Assembly (NCBI RefSeq): GCF_023264675.1
Contig: NZ_JAHFVG010000012.1
Span: 1 to 64,000, forward strand
From: Rhodococcus sp. (in: high G+C Gram-positive bacteria)
GTDB taxonomy: Bacteria; Actinomycetota; Actinomycetes; Mycobacteriales; Mycobacteriaceae
DNA length: 64,000 nucleotides
Reading direction: 5' to 3'
In this document: piece after piece, positions 56,566 through 64,000 of the stretch
How the letters are laid out: the number at the start of each line of letters is the position of its first letter
Numbering within the stretch: position 1 is the stretch's first letter
Position numbers and translations under genes: made by a program
Notes under the pieces: model-generated
Told to the model about the DNA's origin: nothing
The model's input: only the letters and a program-made list of their open reading frames with translations
Database searches by the model: none

Positions 56566-56571
56566 AGTATG
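56566..56571 (-). promoter_or_regulatory. Candidate -10 of leaderless ctaE transcript
   Basis: CATACT on the minus strand lies 7 nt before GTG 56558. Confidence 0.45.
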
Positions 56572-56709
56572 ACTGTTCGTAGTACAGAAGTCATACCCGG
56601 GTCCGATGTTGGCGCGTCGCTTAGCTGACCGCTGGTGAAGCGTTCGATGAACGCCCAGTTCAGAGGCCGCGAGTATGCCTGCGGGGTATCGCCGTGGAAG
56701 GCTTGCCTA

Positions 56710-57195
56710 ATGGCAACGAACGGCGGTGCATCATGGTTCCGGCGGCTGTTTTCGAGGTCGTCGCCTGTCCGACTTGACCCCGCGCGAACGGATTTGGTGA
56801 TAGTGGCCGAATCCTTCGACGACGCGGAATCCGCGTCGTCGGCGCTCGAACGAGCGTCCGCGGTCGGAGGATGGGACTCGGCGGCGGACACCGTGTTCCG
56901 GCACCACCTGGTTCTGCCCGCCGACACCGTCGCCGACGCAGCGTCGACGGCGGCGCAGGACGGATACGAACTCGTCGCCGTTCCGATACCTCACCCCCGC
57001 ATTCCGGAAACCGGATATCGGATGGAGGTGACGGACGGTGCCCCGGTGACACTGCAGCGCGTACAGGTCGTCGATGCGCTGCATTGCTCGCAGGAGCGGT
57101 CGCGAATGGCAGGCCTCGCCCAGCGTCGCGGAGGCATTGTGGCGGGGTGGGACGCTCTGCAACCTGGATCGAACGAGGCCGAATCCGCTGACTAG
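56710..57195 (+). CDS. Hypothetical protein upstream of trpD
   Basis: A 161-residue soluble protein. The body reads as alternating alpha/beta ([51 protein letters not shown]), and the C-terminus has an [18 protein letters not shown] helix. A two-domain ferredoxin-like fold is imaginable, but no family is recognised. ATG 56710 has GGAAGG 8 nt upstream. It lies 54 nt before trpD on the same strand and is divergent from ctaE. Confidence 0.65.
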   Translation: MATNGGASWFRRLFSRSSPVRLDPARTDLVIVAESFDDAESASSALERASAVGGWDSAADTVFRHHLVLPADTVADAASTAAQDGYELVAVPIPHPRIPETGYRMEVTDGAPVTLQRVQVVDALHCSQERSRMAGLAQRRGGIVAGWDALQPGSNEAESAD

Positions 57196-57249
57196 GCTGT
57201 CGACCCAGTCCACCGTCGGCAGGTAAGTCGAAGAAAGCGCGGGGAGCAG

Positions 57250-58323
57250 ATGAACCGGTCGAACAGCGTCGAGCCGAGCAGAACCTGGAAACAGATCCTC
57301 GGAGCGTTGACCTCCGGCGGTGATCTCGGCGCAGCCGATACCGGGTGGGCAATGGACGAAATCATGTCCGACAACGCGACTTCCGCGCAGATCGCAGCAT
57401 TCGGCGTCGCGCTCAAGATGAAGGGTCCGACTCCTGCCGAGGTTCTCGGTCTAGCGGACTCGATGCTCGCGCACGCAACCTTGGTCGAGTGTGATCGCCA
57501 TGCCGTCGACGTGGTCGGTACCGGAGGTGACGGTGCCGACACCGTGAACATCTCCACGATGTCGGCAATCGTCGCCGCGTCGGCGGGCGCCCGCGTGGTC
57601 AAGCACGGCAACCGCGCGGCGTCGTCCCAGAGCGGAACAACCGACGTGCTCGAGGCGCTCGGAGTCGCATTCGGTCTCGGCCCGCTCGGCGTGGCCGCCA
57701 CCGTCCGCGACGTCGGAATCGGTTTCTGCTTCGCGCCGGTCTATCACCCCGCACTGCGCTTCGCCGGTCCACCGCGCAAGGAAATCGGCATTCCGACCGT
57801 CTTCAACGTTCTCGGCCCGCTCACCAACCCCGGCAAACCGAAGGCAGGGTTGATCGGTTGCGCATTTCCATCGCTCGTACCTGTCGTGGCGCAGGTGTTC
57901 GCCGACCGTGGGGCCAGTGCTCTCGTGGTCCGCGGCGACGACGGACTGGACGAGATCACCTCGACCACGACCACGACCACATTCGTCGTATCCGGCGGCT
58001 CGGTGACCGAGACGACCATCGATCCACGCGACTTCGGGTTCGACTACGTGCCCATCGATGCCTTGAAGGGCGGTGACGCCGCGTTCAATGCGCACGTCGC
58101 CCACAGCGTGTTCGCCGGCGAACGAGGACCGGTGCGCGACGCAGTCCTTCTCAATGCTGCCGCCGCGATCTCGGCATTCGAGGGGATCGAGCACGGGATC
58201 GACGCAGCGGACTTGAATACGGCACTGGCTGCAGGCATCGCGCGTGCCGCCGAAGCACTGGATTCCGGAGCGACGGCGTCGTTGCTTGCGCGGTGGGTGT
58301 CGAGATCCAACGAACTTTCCTGA
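57250..58323 (+). CDS. trpD: Anthranilate phosphoribosyltransferase
   Basis: A 357-residue TrpD, second step of tryptophan synthesis from anthranilate and PRPP. Signatures are VVGTGGDGADTVNIST (PRPP/anthranilate loop), VVKHGNRAASSQSGTTDVLE, FAPVYHPALRF and NVLGPLTNPGKPKAGLIG. It stands alone, without other trp genes, as in M. tuberculosis (Rv2192c). GGGGAG lies upstream of ATG 57250. It converges with the Lrp-type gene across a 23-bp tandem repeat array. Confidence 0.96.
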   Translation: MNRSNSVEPSRTWKQILGALTSGGDLGAADTGWAMDEIMSDNATSAQIAAFGVALKMKGPTPAEVLGLADSMLAHATLVECDRHAVDVVGTGGDGADTVNISTMSAIVAASAGARVVKHGNRAASSQSGTTDVLEALGVAFGLGPLGVAATVRDVGIGFCFAPVYHPALRFAGPPRKEIGIPTVFNVLGPLTNPGKPKAGLIGCAFPSLVPVVAQVFADRGASALVVRGDDGLDEITSTTTTTTFVVSGGSVTETTIDPRDFGFDYVPIDALKGGDAAFNAHVAHSVFAGERGPVRDAVLLNAAAAISAFEGIEHGIDAADLNTALAAGIARAAEALDSGATASLLARWVSRSNELS

Positions 58324-58331
58324 GCTCTACC

Positions 58332-58423
58332 CGCCGATCGAGAAGCCCGCTACTCGCCGATCGAGAAGCCCGCTACTCGCCGATCGAGAAGCCCGCTACT
58401 CGCCGATCGAGAAGCCCGCTTCG
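58332..58423. repeat. 23-bp tandem repeat array spanning a gene end
   Basis: Four copies of a 23-bp unit start at 58332, 58355, 58378 and 58401; copies 1-3 are identical (CGCCGATCGAGAAGCCCGCT plus ACT) and copy 4 differs in its last bases. Copy 4 encodes the last codons of the minus-strand Lrp-type gene, including GFSIGE and the start of its stop. Copies 1-3 lie beyond the stop toward trpD. Confidence 0.97.
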
Positions 58424-58671
58424 ATGTCGGAACTGGAATAGGACTGGAACGCGATGTGCGTTGCCGTGTTGACCACGCCGTCCACCTTGTTGATGCGCTG
58501 AGTCACGACTTCGGCGATCTGCTGGTGATCGCGAACCTTGACGATGGCGATCAGATCCACGTCTCCGGCGCACGAGTAGACCTCGGTGACTCCCTCGACG
58601 TCTGCCACAGCCTGAGCCGTCTCCGGGATGGCGTGTGCCTCGGCGTCGATCATGACGATGGCGTTGATCAT
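58396..58671 (-). CDS. Stand-alone Lrp/AsnC ligand-binding (RAM) domain protein
   Basis: A 91-residue protein equal to the C-terminal alpha/beta domain of Lrp/AsnC regulators with no helix-turn-helix: INAIVMIDAEAHAIPETAQA, GVTEVYSCAGDVDLIAIVKV, then a helix and a final strand. Such stand-alone RAM proteins bind amino acids or modulate full-length Lrp proteins. AAGGAG lies 5-6 nt before ATG 58671. Its stop codon lies within the 23-bp repeat array. It is convergent with trpD. Confidence 0.88.
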   Translation of the reverse strand: MINAIVMIDAEAHAIPETAQAVADVEGVTEVYSCAGDVDLIAIVKVRDHQQIAEVVTQRINKVDGVVNTATHIAFQSYSSSDIEAGFSIGE

Positions 58672-58728
58672 GTGGCTCCTTAGCAACGAAGAGGGAACTG
58701 TCGTACGTCTGCGCGAGCTGAGTCGAGT

Positions 58729-60459
58729 TTAGATGCCGGTGCGTTGCGGTAGCTCGGACCCGTACCGTTCGTTGCGGTGGACTGTCCTGGCGGCCGTGCA
58801 CCACTGGCTCCACGCCCCGGCTCCGTTGGCCGGCTCTCCGTATCCGTCCGATGTCCTGACGATTCTGACGCCGTCCGTACTCAACCAGCGGGCTATGAGC
58901 CCAGCTTCCTCCGGCGGGGCACCGCGAAAAGGAGTGTCCTCGGCGATCACGGTTTCGGCTCCGGCGACGATTGCTTCGACGACAGGCATGGGGTGAACAT
59001 GCCTCGCCGTGATCGCCGCGGCGGCGAGTCTGCCGTAGCGCACTACCAGCAATTCCCAACCGCCCTCCGAAGTTCTTCGCGCCACGACGAGTTCGGCTAT
59101 CGAGGCGACGGCGGACAACCGGTGCATTCGGCGTACCACGTCGGCAAGGACGACGAGTCTGTCTCGTAGCCTCGCCGCGGATTCGAACAGTTCGGAGTCG
59201 GCGAGTGTGGTGATTCGATGTCGGATCGCCTCGAGCAGCGCATTGTCGGCTCCGGCGGCGAGGGCCGAGAAACGGGCAGGTGCACCGGTGTACTGCAGTG
59301 CGTCCACCGTGCCCGCTGCGGCCGCGGCGCAGCCACCCACCGCCGTTGCCGGGCAGTCCTGCCCATGCGTGCCCGATCGGGGTATTCGGCGGGTGCAGGT
59401 CCTGATCGACGCGAACTCCGAGATGAGCGCTGCGGAGTCCGCAGCATCGGCTCGTACGGAGAACGGACCGATGGAACCGGGGGCCGGACTGCGTACCACG
59501 GACAGTCTGGGGAACGCCTCGGTGGTCGCGACGATCCACCAGCCCTTCTTCGGGAACTTGGAACGGCGGTTGTAGGGCGGTATGTGGGCGCACAGCAAAC
59601 GGAGTTCGCGAACGCCTGCTTCCAGCGCGTGTGCACATTCGACGTGGTCGACCGCGACAGCGAGAGACACCATCTCTTTCATGCGGCCACGGGTTTCCGA
59701 GCCCGTGAAATAGTTTCGTACCCGCCGCTGGAGGTTGTTCGAGGTACCTACGTAGAGAACCTCGCCGCCAGGGCCCTTGAACAGATAGACACCCGGAGTG
59801 CGGGGGAGCCCGGCCGCCAACGAGCGTTTGGCCCGTTGTCCCGCCGACACGTTCGGTAGGTAGTCCACGAGTTCTGCATAACTGTGGACCCCTTGGTTTC
59901 CGACGCGCTCGATGAGCGCGTGAAGAACGTCGACGGTGGCCCGGGCGTCGTCGAGAGCCCGGTGCGTGGGACGGGTGCTCACTTGAAACAGTGCCGCCAG
60001 CGCGGAGAGCTTGACCGATGGCGCCTCGTCGCGAGTGAGTACGCGTCGGGCCAACTTCACCGTGCACAGCACCTGGAATCGAGGCCAGGCGATGTCGAGG
60101 CGGCTTGCCGCGGCGCGGAGGAAGCCGGTGTCGAAGCCGGCGTTGTGGGCCACCAACACGCAACCGCGAGCGAATTCCAGAAAGCTCGGCAGCACTCGTT
60201 CGATTCTGGGCGCCCCGATCAACATCGCGGTGGTGATGCCCGTCAATTCCACGATGTACGGCGGAACGGATCGGCCGGGGTCCACCAACGTGGCGAACTC
60301 GCCGATGACCTGACCGCCCCTCACCTTGACCGCCCCGATTTCGGTGATGGCCTCGGTGTCGGCGCTGCCGCCGGTGGTTTCCAGGTCCACTACGACGAAC
60401 GTCGTTGCATGCAGCGGAGTGTCTAGCTCGTCGAAGCTCAACTGGATGGGGAGGCTCAC
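58729..60459 (-). CDS. DEDD exonuclease / GIY-YIG (UvrC-like) fusion protein
   Basis: A 576-residue fusion. Residues 15-180 form a DnaQ-type 3'-5' exonuclease with [28 protein letters not shown] and [16 protein letters not shown] (DEDDh). Residues 205-290 form a GIY-YIG endonuclease domain like that of UvrC ([28 protein letters not shown] in two parts). The remainder is helical with cysteines near 370-400 and no helicase motif. M. tuberculosis Rv2191 has the same arrangement. A repair role is inferred. GTG 60459 is chosen because TAGCGT lies 8 nt upstream. Confidence 0.9.
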   Translation of the reverse strand: MSLPIQLSFDELDTPLHATTFVVVDLETTGGSADTEAITEIGAVKVRGGQVIGEFATLVDPGRSVPPYIVELTGITTAMLIGAPRIERVLPSFLEFARGCVLVAHNAGFDTGFLRAAASRLDIAWPRFQVLCTVKLARRVLTRDEAPSVKLSALAALFQVSTRPTHRALDDARATVDVLHALIERVGNQGVHSYAELVDYLPNVSAGQRAKRSLAAGLPRTPGVYLFKGPGGEVLYVGTSNNLQRRVRNYFTGSETRGRMKEMVSLAVAVDHVECAHALEAGVRELRLLCAHIPPYNRRSKFPKKGWWIVATTEAFPRLSVVRSPAPGSIGPFSVRADAADSAALISEFASIRTCTRRIPRSGTHGQDCPATAVGGCAAAAAGTVDALQYTGAPARFSALAAGADNALLEAIRHRITTLADSELFESAARLRDRLVVLADVVRRMHRLSAVASIAELVVARRTSEGGWELLVVRYGRLAAAAITARHVHPMPVVEAIVAGAETVIAEDTPFRGAPPEEAGLIARWLSTDGVRIVRTSDGYGEPANGAGAWSQWCTAARTVHRNERYGSELPQRTGI

Positions 60460-60467
60460 GACAACGG

Positions 60468-60473
60468 ACGCTA
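60468..60473 (-). promoter_or_regulatory. Candidate -10 of leaderless exonuclease-fusion transcript
   Basis: TAGCGT on the minus strand lies 8 nt before GTG 60459 in the 135-bp divergent spacer. Confidence 0.4.
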
Positions 60474-60594
60474 GCGGCGAGCACCGACATACTCGCGCAG
60501 CCGATCGAACGAAACGAAACGTGTCGGTATCGATCGTTAGGTTCGCCGTGAACGTGGAAACGACGTCTTGCGCGATGAAAGAGATGAGGATCAC

Positions 60595-60876
60595 ATGTTA
60601 GTGGATTGCAGCGATTGCAAGGTTCGCGATATCGCGTGCGCCGACTGCGTCGTCACGGTACTTCTGGGGGCTCCCGGCATGCCGACGGCAGAGGGTGTTC
60701 GTGTCGGTTCGTGGCCGACGAAAATCGACATCGACCAGGAAGAACTTGGCGCCATCGACATCCTCGCGGAGGGTGGTCTCGTGCCCCGGCTTCGACTCGT
60801 CGTCGATGCCGACGGCGCTGCCGAGCGCGGGCCGTTATCGAGTCGTGACACTGACGGCGATCAGCGAGCGGTTTGA
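60595..60876 (+). CDS. Small cysteine-cluster protein
   Basis: A 93-residue protein beginning [18 protein letters not shown]. Two Cys-x2-Cys pairs within the first 20 residues suggest a zinc or Fe-S site, and a beta-strand/helix tail ([21 protein letters not shown]) follows. ATG 60595 has ATGAGGA 6 nt upstream. It is divergent from the exonuclease fusion gene and upstream of the riboswitch. No family name is known to me; the cysteine arrangement and acidic tail suggest a small binding or sensor protein. Confidence 0.7.
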   Translation: MLVDCSDCKVRDIACADCVVTVLLGAPGMPTAEGVRVGSWPTKIDIDQEELGAIDILAEGGLVPRLRLVVDADGAAERGPLSSRDTDGDQRAV

Positions 60877-60916
60877 GGCAAATACGAAGGATTCGGGTGC
60901 GGTCGGCGCGTTGGGG

Positions 60917-60946
60917 TCGACACAGGGGTATGCCGTTTCGTAATCT
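60917..60946 (+). promoter_or_regulatory. Promoter of the riboswitch/NlpC-P60 transcript
   Basis: TCGACA (60917-60922) and TAATCT (60941-60946) are separated by 18 bp. Transcription would start near 60953, about 220 nt before the GTG at 61175, leaving room for the riboswitch. Confidence 0.5.
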
Positions 60947-60999
60947 TCCTGAGACCTTGCGGAGTCTCGCCAGTCCACACAGAGGAGTGGCGTCGCAAG

Positions 61000-61148
61000 T
61001 CACCGCCTAATCGGGCAACTCGTGAGAGTGCCCGTACCGGGAACCCGATTTCCACTGGGGTGAATCCTGCCGAGTTGCCGACAGCGACGGAGCGGGTAGG
61101 GCTGATCTTCCCAGCCCGAACCCGTCAGCTAACTCGGTCGGCGGATGA
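61000..61148 (+). ncRNA. Cyclic di-AMP riboswitch (ydaO-yuaA class)
   Basis: The segment contains the conserved ydaO blocks CCGGGAACCCGA, CACTGGGGTGAATCCTGCCG, GACGGAGCGGGTAGGGCT and AGCCCGAACCCGTCAGCTAA, then GGCGGATGATTGGAAGAAACGGAG. The P1 helix is TCACCGCC (61000-61007) with GGCGGATGA (61140-61148) and one bulge. ydaO elements precede cell-wall hydrolase and Rpf genes in actinobacteria and usually switch expression off when c-di-AMP binds. Here the element directly precedes an NlpC/P60 gene. Boundaries are approximate. Confidence 0.85.
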
Positions 61149-61174
61149 TTGGAAGAAACGGAGCAACACCTTTC

Positions 61175-61735
61175 GTGGCGTCACATACTTCAAACCGCAC
61201 ATTGCGTCGAGTACTCGTAGCCGGTGCGATCACAGCCGGCGCGGTGATTCTTCCCGCTGCCCCAGCAATGGCGGCTCCCATCACCATCCCCGGTGTCGGA
61301 ACGTTCGAAATTCCCGAGATCCCGGGTCTGCCCCCGCTGCCGACCCAGATCCCCGGACTCCCGGGTCTGCCTGCTCCCGTCGCCCCTCAGGTGACGCCGG
61401 CAGCAAAGGCCGTGCAGGCCGCTGAGTCGAAGATCGGTTCGCCTTACGTCTACGGCGCATCGGGCCCCGACTCGTTCGATTGCTCGGGTCTGGTCCAGTG
61501 GGCGTACAAGCAGGCAGGCATCAGCCTCCCTCGTACGAGCTACGACCAGGCTGCCGCGGGCACGCCCATCGCGGAGTCCGATCTGCAGCCCGGCGACGTC
61601 GTCTCCTTCTACGGTGGCTCGCACTCCGGGATCTATGCAGGCAACGGCAACGTGATCCACGCTTCCACGTCCGGTGTTCCTGTGAAGGTCGCTCCGGTGG
61701 CGTCGATGCCCTTCGACGGAGCCCGTCGGTACTGA
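61175..61735 (+). CDS. Secreted NlpC/P60 peptidoglycan endopeptidase (short form)
   Basis: A 186-residue exported hydrolase. A signal peptide with basic n-region ends at A-M-A near residue 35. A Pro-rich linker (residues 40-72) with repeated PGLP words follows. The NlpC/P60 domain from residue 77 has the catalytic cysteine in DSFDCSGLVQWAYKQ and histidine in HSGIYAGNGNVIHAST. It cleaves peptidoglycan stem peptides. GTG 61175 is chosen because GGAG lies 11 nt upstream; an ATG at 61145 falls inside the riboswitch P1 helix. Expression is probably controlled by the riboswitch. Confidence 0.9.
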   Translation: MASHTSNRTLRRVLVAGAITAGAVILPAAPAMAAPITIPGVGTFEIPEIPGLPPLPTQIPGLPGLPAPVAPQVTPAAKAVQAAESKIGSPYVYGASGPDSFDCSGLVQWAYKQAGISLPRTSYDQAAAGTPIAESDLQPGDVVSFYGGSHSGIYAGNGNVIHASTSGVPVKVAPVASMPFDGARRY

Positions 61736-62051
61736 TTCCTCATGATCGTCTCGATCGCAGCACCGGACCGCAGCCCTTCACGGCGCGGCCGGTGCTGCTG
61801 TCGTCGGTGGGCAGCGGCAGATTCTCGCGGTGCGCGAGCGAACGAACGGCAAGTGGACACCTCCGACGCCGTTCCGTAACCTGGCCGGGGCCTTGATTGC
61901 GCGTTGAAGAACTCCGAGTTCGAAGAAGTCTGGATTTTCGGACTTCGTTTCCGCCCACGGCCGTCTACTCCTGGGTAGGGTTTGTTATTCGATAGTTACC
62001 GATGCCGGCCAGTGTCGGTGGACCACAGCAAGAACGGAGAGTCACCTTCTC
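61736..62051. other. 316-bp intergenic region between the two NlpC/P60 genes
   Basis: It begins with a hairpin likely to end the first transcript (61757-61798). Near 61975-62000 are AT-rich -10-like words (TAGGGT, GATAGT) suitable for the second gene's promoter. No second riboswitch and no coding frame are recognised. Confidence 0.45.
61757..61798 (+). terminator. Hairpin after the first NlpC/P60 gene
   Basis: GCAGCACCGG and CCGGTGCTGC form a perfect 10-bp stem with a 22-nt partly paired loop, 21 nt after the stop. No T-run follows. Confidence 0.5.
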
Positions 62052-63110
62052 GTGACGAAACCGACCGTCAACGGCGTCACTCGCTCCAAGCGACACCTTC
62101 TCGCCGCAGCAGCGCTCGCGGTATGCCTGCTCGCAGTCCCGTCCACCGTGGCCAATGCTCAGCCCGCTGCCGCCGAGCCCGATGCTCAGACTCGGCTGGC
62201 GGACCTTTCGCGTGAGTCGGAGCAGACCACCGAGGCTCTGCACAATGCGCAGATCGACCTCGATGCGAAGGCAGCTGCCCAGCACGACGCCGAAGTCGCC
62301 GTATCGGCGCACCAGGACGCCCTCGGTCAGGCCCAAGCTGCTCTCGCTCAGTTGAAGCCGTCCATGGACAAGGTGGCCAACGTCAACTACCAGGGCGGTC
62401 GTACCAACCGGCTGTTCGCCGTGATGGTCAGCGATTCGCCGCAGCAGCTGCTCGACCAGATGTCGGCGCTGGACATCATTTCCGCCGAGACAGCTCGTCA
62501 GGTCGAGTTGTTCAAGCAGGCCACCTCCGATGCGGCAGCCGCCGAAGAGGCGTCTCGAACGGCGGCGGAGACCGCGCGTACGGCAGCCGAAGAAGCCAAG
62601 GTCGTCAGTGACGACCTGCAGGCGAAGCAGAGCGACCTGCAAAGTCAGATGGCCGAGGTCATCGCCAGCTTCAATGCGCTCTCCGGCAACGAGCAAGCGG
62701 AACTTGCGGGCACGCCGTTGCCGCCCGGGTTCGACCTCTCCAAGATCCTGTCCAATCTCATCCCCGGGTCGGGTTCCGGTGCCCTTCAAGCCGGGTTGAC
62801 CCAAATCGGCAAACCCTACGTCTGGGGTGCAACGGGCCCCGATGGATTCGATTGCTCCGGTCTCGTGGTCTGGGCGTACAAGCAGGTCGGGAAGACATTG
62901 CCACGGTCAAGCCAGGCTCAGGCAGCCGGCGGCACACCGATCGACCAGAAGGACCTTCAGCCCGGCGATGTGGTCCTGTTCTACCCTGACGCCTCCCACG
63001 TCGGTCTCTACGCGGGTAACGGCAACGTGCTGCACGCATCCACCTTCGGTGTTCCGGTGAAGGTTCAGTCGATGGCGTCGTTCCCGTACTACGGCGCTCG
63101 CCGCTACTGA
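62052..63110 (+). CDS. Secreted coiled-coil NlpC/P60 peptidoglycan endopeptidase (RipC-like)
   Basis: A 352-residue exported protein. A signal peptide ends at A-N-A near residue 36. Residues 45-215 form a long coiled coil rich in Ala, Gln and Glu (a RipA/RipC-type autoinhibitory or targeting helix pair). The NlpC/P60 domain from about 238 carries DGFDCSGLVVWAYKQVGK and HVGLYAGNGNVLHAST. M. tuberculosis counterpart by context: Rv2190c (RipC). GTG 62052 has GGAGAG about 12 nt upstream. The next gene begins 6 nt after its stop. Confidence 0.92.
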   Translation: MTKPTVNGVTRSKRHLLAAAALAVCLLAVPSTVANAQPAAAEPDAQTRLADLSRESEQTTEALHNAQIDLDAKAAAQHDAEVAVSAHQDALGQAQAALAQLKPSMDKVANVNYQGGRTNRLFAVMVSDSPQQLLDQMSALDIISAETARQVELFKQATSDAAAAEEASRTAAETARTAAEEAKVVSDDLQAKQSDLQSQMAEVIASFNALSGNEQAELAGTPLPPGFDLSKILSNLIPGSGSGALQAGLTQIGKPYVWGATGPDGFDCSGLVVWAYKQVGKTLPRSSQAQAAGGTPIDQKDLQPGDVVLFYPDASHVGLYAGNGNVLHASTFGVPVKVQSMASFPYYGARRY

Positions 63111-63116
63111 TCGAAC

Positions 63117-64000
63117 GTGACGGGTCGGCCGGTGCACCCGGCACGCTCTCTGCTGGCGATGCTGGTGGCGTTGTCGGTCTGCGCGGCGTGCGGGACGGGC
63201 AGACCGGACGCCCCCGTTCAACCGGACGCGCAACCGTCCGCGGCGGTCAATCCGTACGAAGAGCAACGGACCGACGCCGTCGAGGATCTGCTGCAGCGGT
63301 GGTCCGACGCTGTACGGACCGGTGACGAAGCAGAACTTGCCGGAGTGATCGACCCGTCGGCTGCCCCGGAATTCTTTCGGTCCGAGTTGAGGCGATCCCA
63401 GTCGTTGGCGGCGGTTCCGCTCGACGACTGGGGATACGAATTGGTCGACGAACCCGAGACTCCGGTCCCGCCTGCCCTTGCGACGTCGCTGGACGCGGCC
63501 GACAGCTGGGCTCCGTCGGTTGTGCTCAGATATGCCGTATCGGGGCCCGACAGCGAGCCCACTCGTCGGCCGGTGTCTCTGTTGCTCGCGAAACGGGATG
63601 ATCGGTGGCGCATCGTCTCCGACGCCGAGATCCCCGGAATCGACCGTCGGACATGGAAAGGCCCATGGGATTTCGGTTCTGTCGCGGCAACGACCGTGCC
63701 GACCTCCGGGGGAAATTCGGTCATCGTCGGCCACCAGGACCAGAGTGCGTTGATCGATCGGATCGCCGCCGAATTGCCGGCCGCCGTCGATGCCGTCACC
63801 GATTTCTACGGCACCGACTGGCCGCGAAAGGCGTTGATCTTCACCTCGGGTTCTGCCGAGGAGTTCGCAGCCTCGGCAGGGGACGCCTCGGCGGGCGCGG
63901 GAGTGGCCGCAGTCACGGTCTCGGATGTCGTCACTCCTGATCGCCCCGTCACCGGACAACGTGTGGTGTTCGGTCCACAGGCCCCCGATCGGCTGACCGA
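63117..64000 (+). CDS. Predicted lipoprotein, 3' end outside window
   Basis: Open from GTG 63117 to the window edge (294 codons seen). A basic n-region and hydrophobic core lead to lipobox C-A-A-C near residue 25, followed by a Pro/Ala/Gln-rich linker (PDAPVQPDAQPSAAVNP). Residues 47-165 resemble an NTF2-like or DUF4878-type domain (VEDLLQRWSDAVRTGDEAEL, RDDRWRIVSD). Residues 185-294 begin a second domain (TDFYGTDWPRKALIFTSGSA, then GQRVVFGPQAPDRL). A secreted metallopeptidase further downstream is conceivable but its motif is not in view. The start lies 6 nt after the RipC-like stop, so the two are co-transcribed. Confidence 0.75.
   Translation, partial: MTGRPVHPARSLLAMLVALSVCAACGTGRPDAPVQPDAQPSAAVNPYEEQRTDAVEDLLQRWSDAVRTGDEAELAGVIDPSAAPEFFRSELRRSQSLAAVPLDDWGYELVDEPETPVPPALATSLDAADSWAPSVVLRYAVSGPDSEPTRRPVSLLLAKRDDRWRIVSDAEIPGIDRRTWKGPWDFGSVAATTVPTSGGNSVIVGHQDQSALIDRIAAELPAAVDAVTDFYGTDWPRKALIFTSGSAEEFAASAGDASAGAGVAAVTVSDVVTPDRPVTGQRVVFGPQAPDRLT

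Noticed and set aside
58332-58423. CRISPR-like repeat array
   Set aside because: The units are directly adjacent with no spacers and derive from a gene end, so it is a simple tandem duplication.
58373-60490. A 705-codon frame on the minus strand running through two genes
   Set aside because: It overlaps the exonuclease fusion and Lrp-type genes in another frame and translates to Arg/His-rich sequence without motifs.

Overview
The window is high-GC actinobacterial chromosome, most likely Rhodococcus or a close mycolic-acid-containing relative. The evidence is strongly GC-biased third codon positions, many GTG and TTG starts, and a gene order that follows Mycobacterium tuberculosis Rv2190c-Rv2236c almost end to end. 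That order, recalled from memory, is cobD, SURF1, ptpA, ptkA-like, cobC, Rv2230c-2228c, panB, caeA, glnA2, glnE, glnA1, lipA/lipB/dlaT, pepB, gcvT, ilvE, cobS/cobT, adoK, asnB, ctaC/ctaF, qcrB/A/C, ctaE, trpD, Rv2191 and ripC. There is no phage, transposon, plasmid or CRISPR material. The window is a core housekeeping region.

Layout. 1-3.9 kb: the 5' end of a methylmalonate-semialdehyde dehydrogenase-like gene divergent from a LysR regulator, then small hypotheticals, a secreted DUF218 protein and a membrane protein. 3.9-11.2 kb: cobalamin genes (cobD, cobC, an RNase H/alpha-ribazole phosphatase fusion) mixed with SURF1, the ptpA/ptkA-like pair, a Nif3-like protein and a zinc-ribbon protein. 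11.2-16.6 kb: an ArsB-type permease, a DUF1697 protein, the RNase P RNA gene, an RNB ribonuclease, proline iminopeptidase and a lipoprotein. 16.6-31 kb: panB, nadE, a CaeA/Hip1-like lipoprotein hydrolase, then nitrogen assimilation (glnA2, glnE, glnA1) with a four-gene osmoprotectant ABC operon between glnE and glnA1. 31-37 kb: lipoate synthesis and use (lipA, lipB, E2 acyltransferase). 37-46 kb: leucyl aminopeptidase, gcvT, ilvE, cobS-cobT-cobU and glycerate kinase. 46-58 kb: an A-type Fe-S protein, adenosine kinase, asnB, and the cytochrome bcc-aa3 branch (ctaC, ctaF, ctaE-qcrC-qcrA-qcrB), then trpD. 58-64 kb: an Lrp-type domain protein, an exonuclease/GIY-YIG fusion, and two NlpC/P60 peptidoglycan hydrolases, the first behind a probable cyclic di-AMP riboswitch.

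How the genes work together. The glutamine synthetases are linked to their adenylyltransferase, and the glnA1 promoter carries a consensus GlnR box. LipA and LipB make the lipoyl groups used by the neighbouring E2 protein and by the glycine cleavage pathway to which GcvT belongs. CtaC/CtaF/CtaE, QcrCAB and SURF1 build one respiratory supercomplex. Six cobalamin functions are spread over the window with no B12 riboswitch seen.

The strongest cross-window signal is regulatory. About twenty genes have a -10-like hexamer (TAnnnT or close) placed 6-8 nt before the start codon with no Shine-Dalgarno sequence, which is the signature of leaderless transcripts. Other unexplained structure includes a 23-bp tandem repeat that re-duplicates a gene's 3' end and stop codon, two hairpins sharing an identical core, an Asn/Gly/His repeat tail on QcrB, and an apparently empty ~490-bp stretch where M. 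tuberculosis carries two genes.
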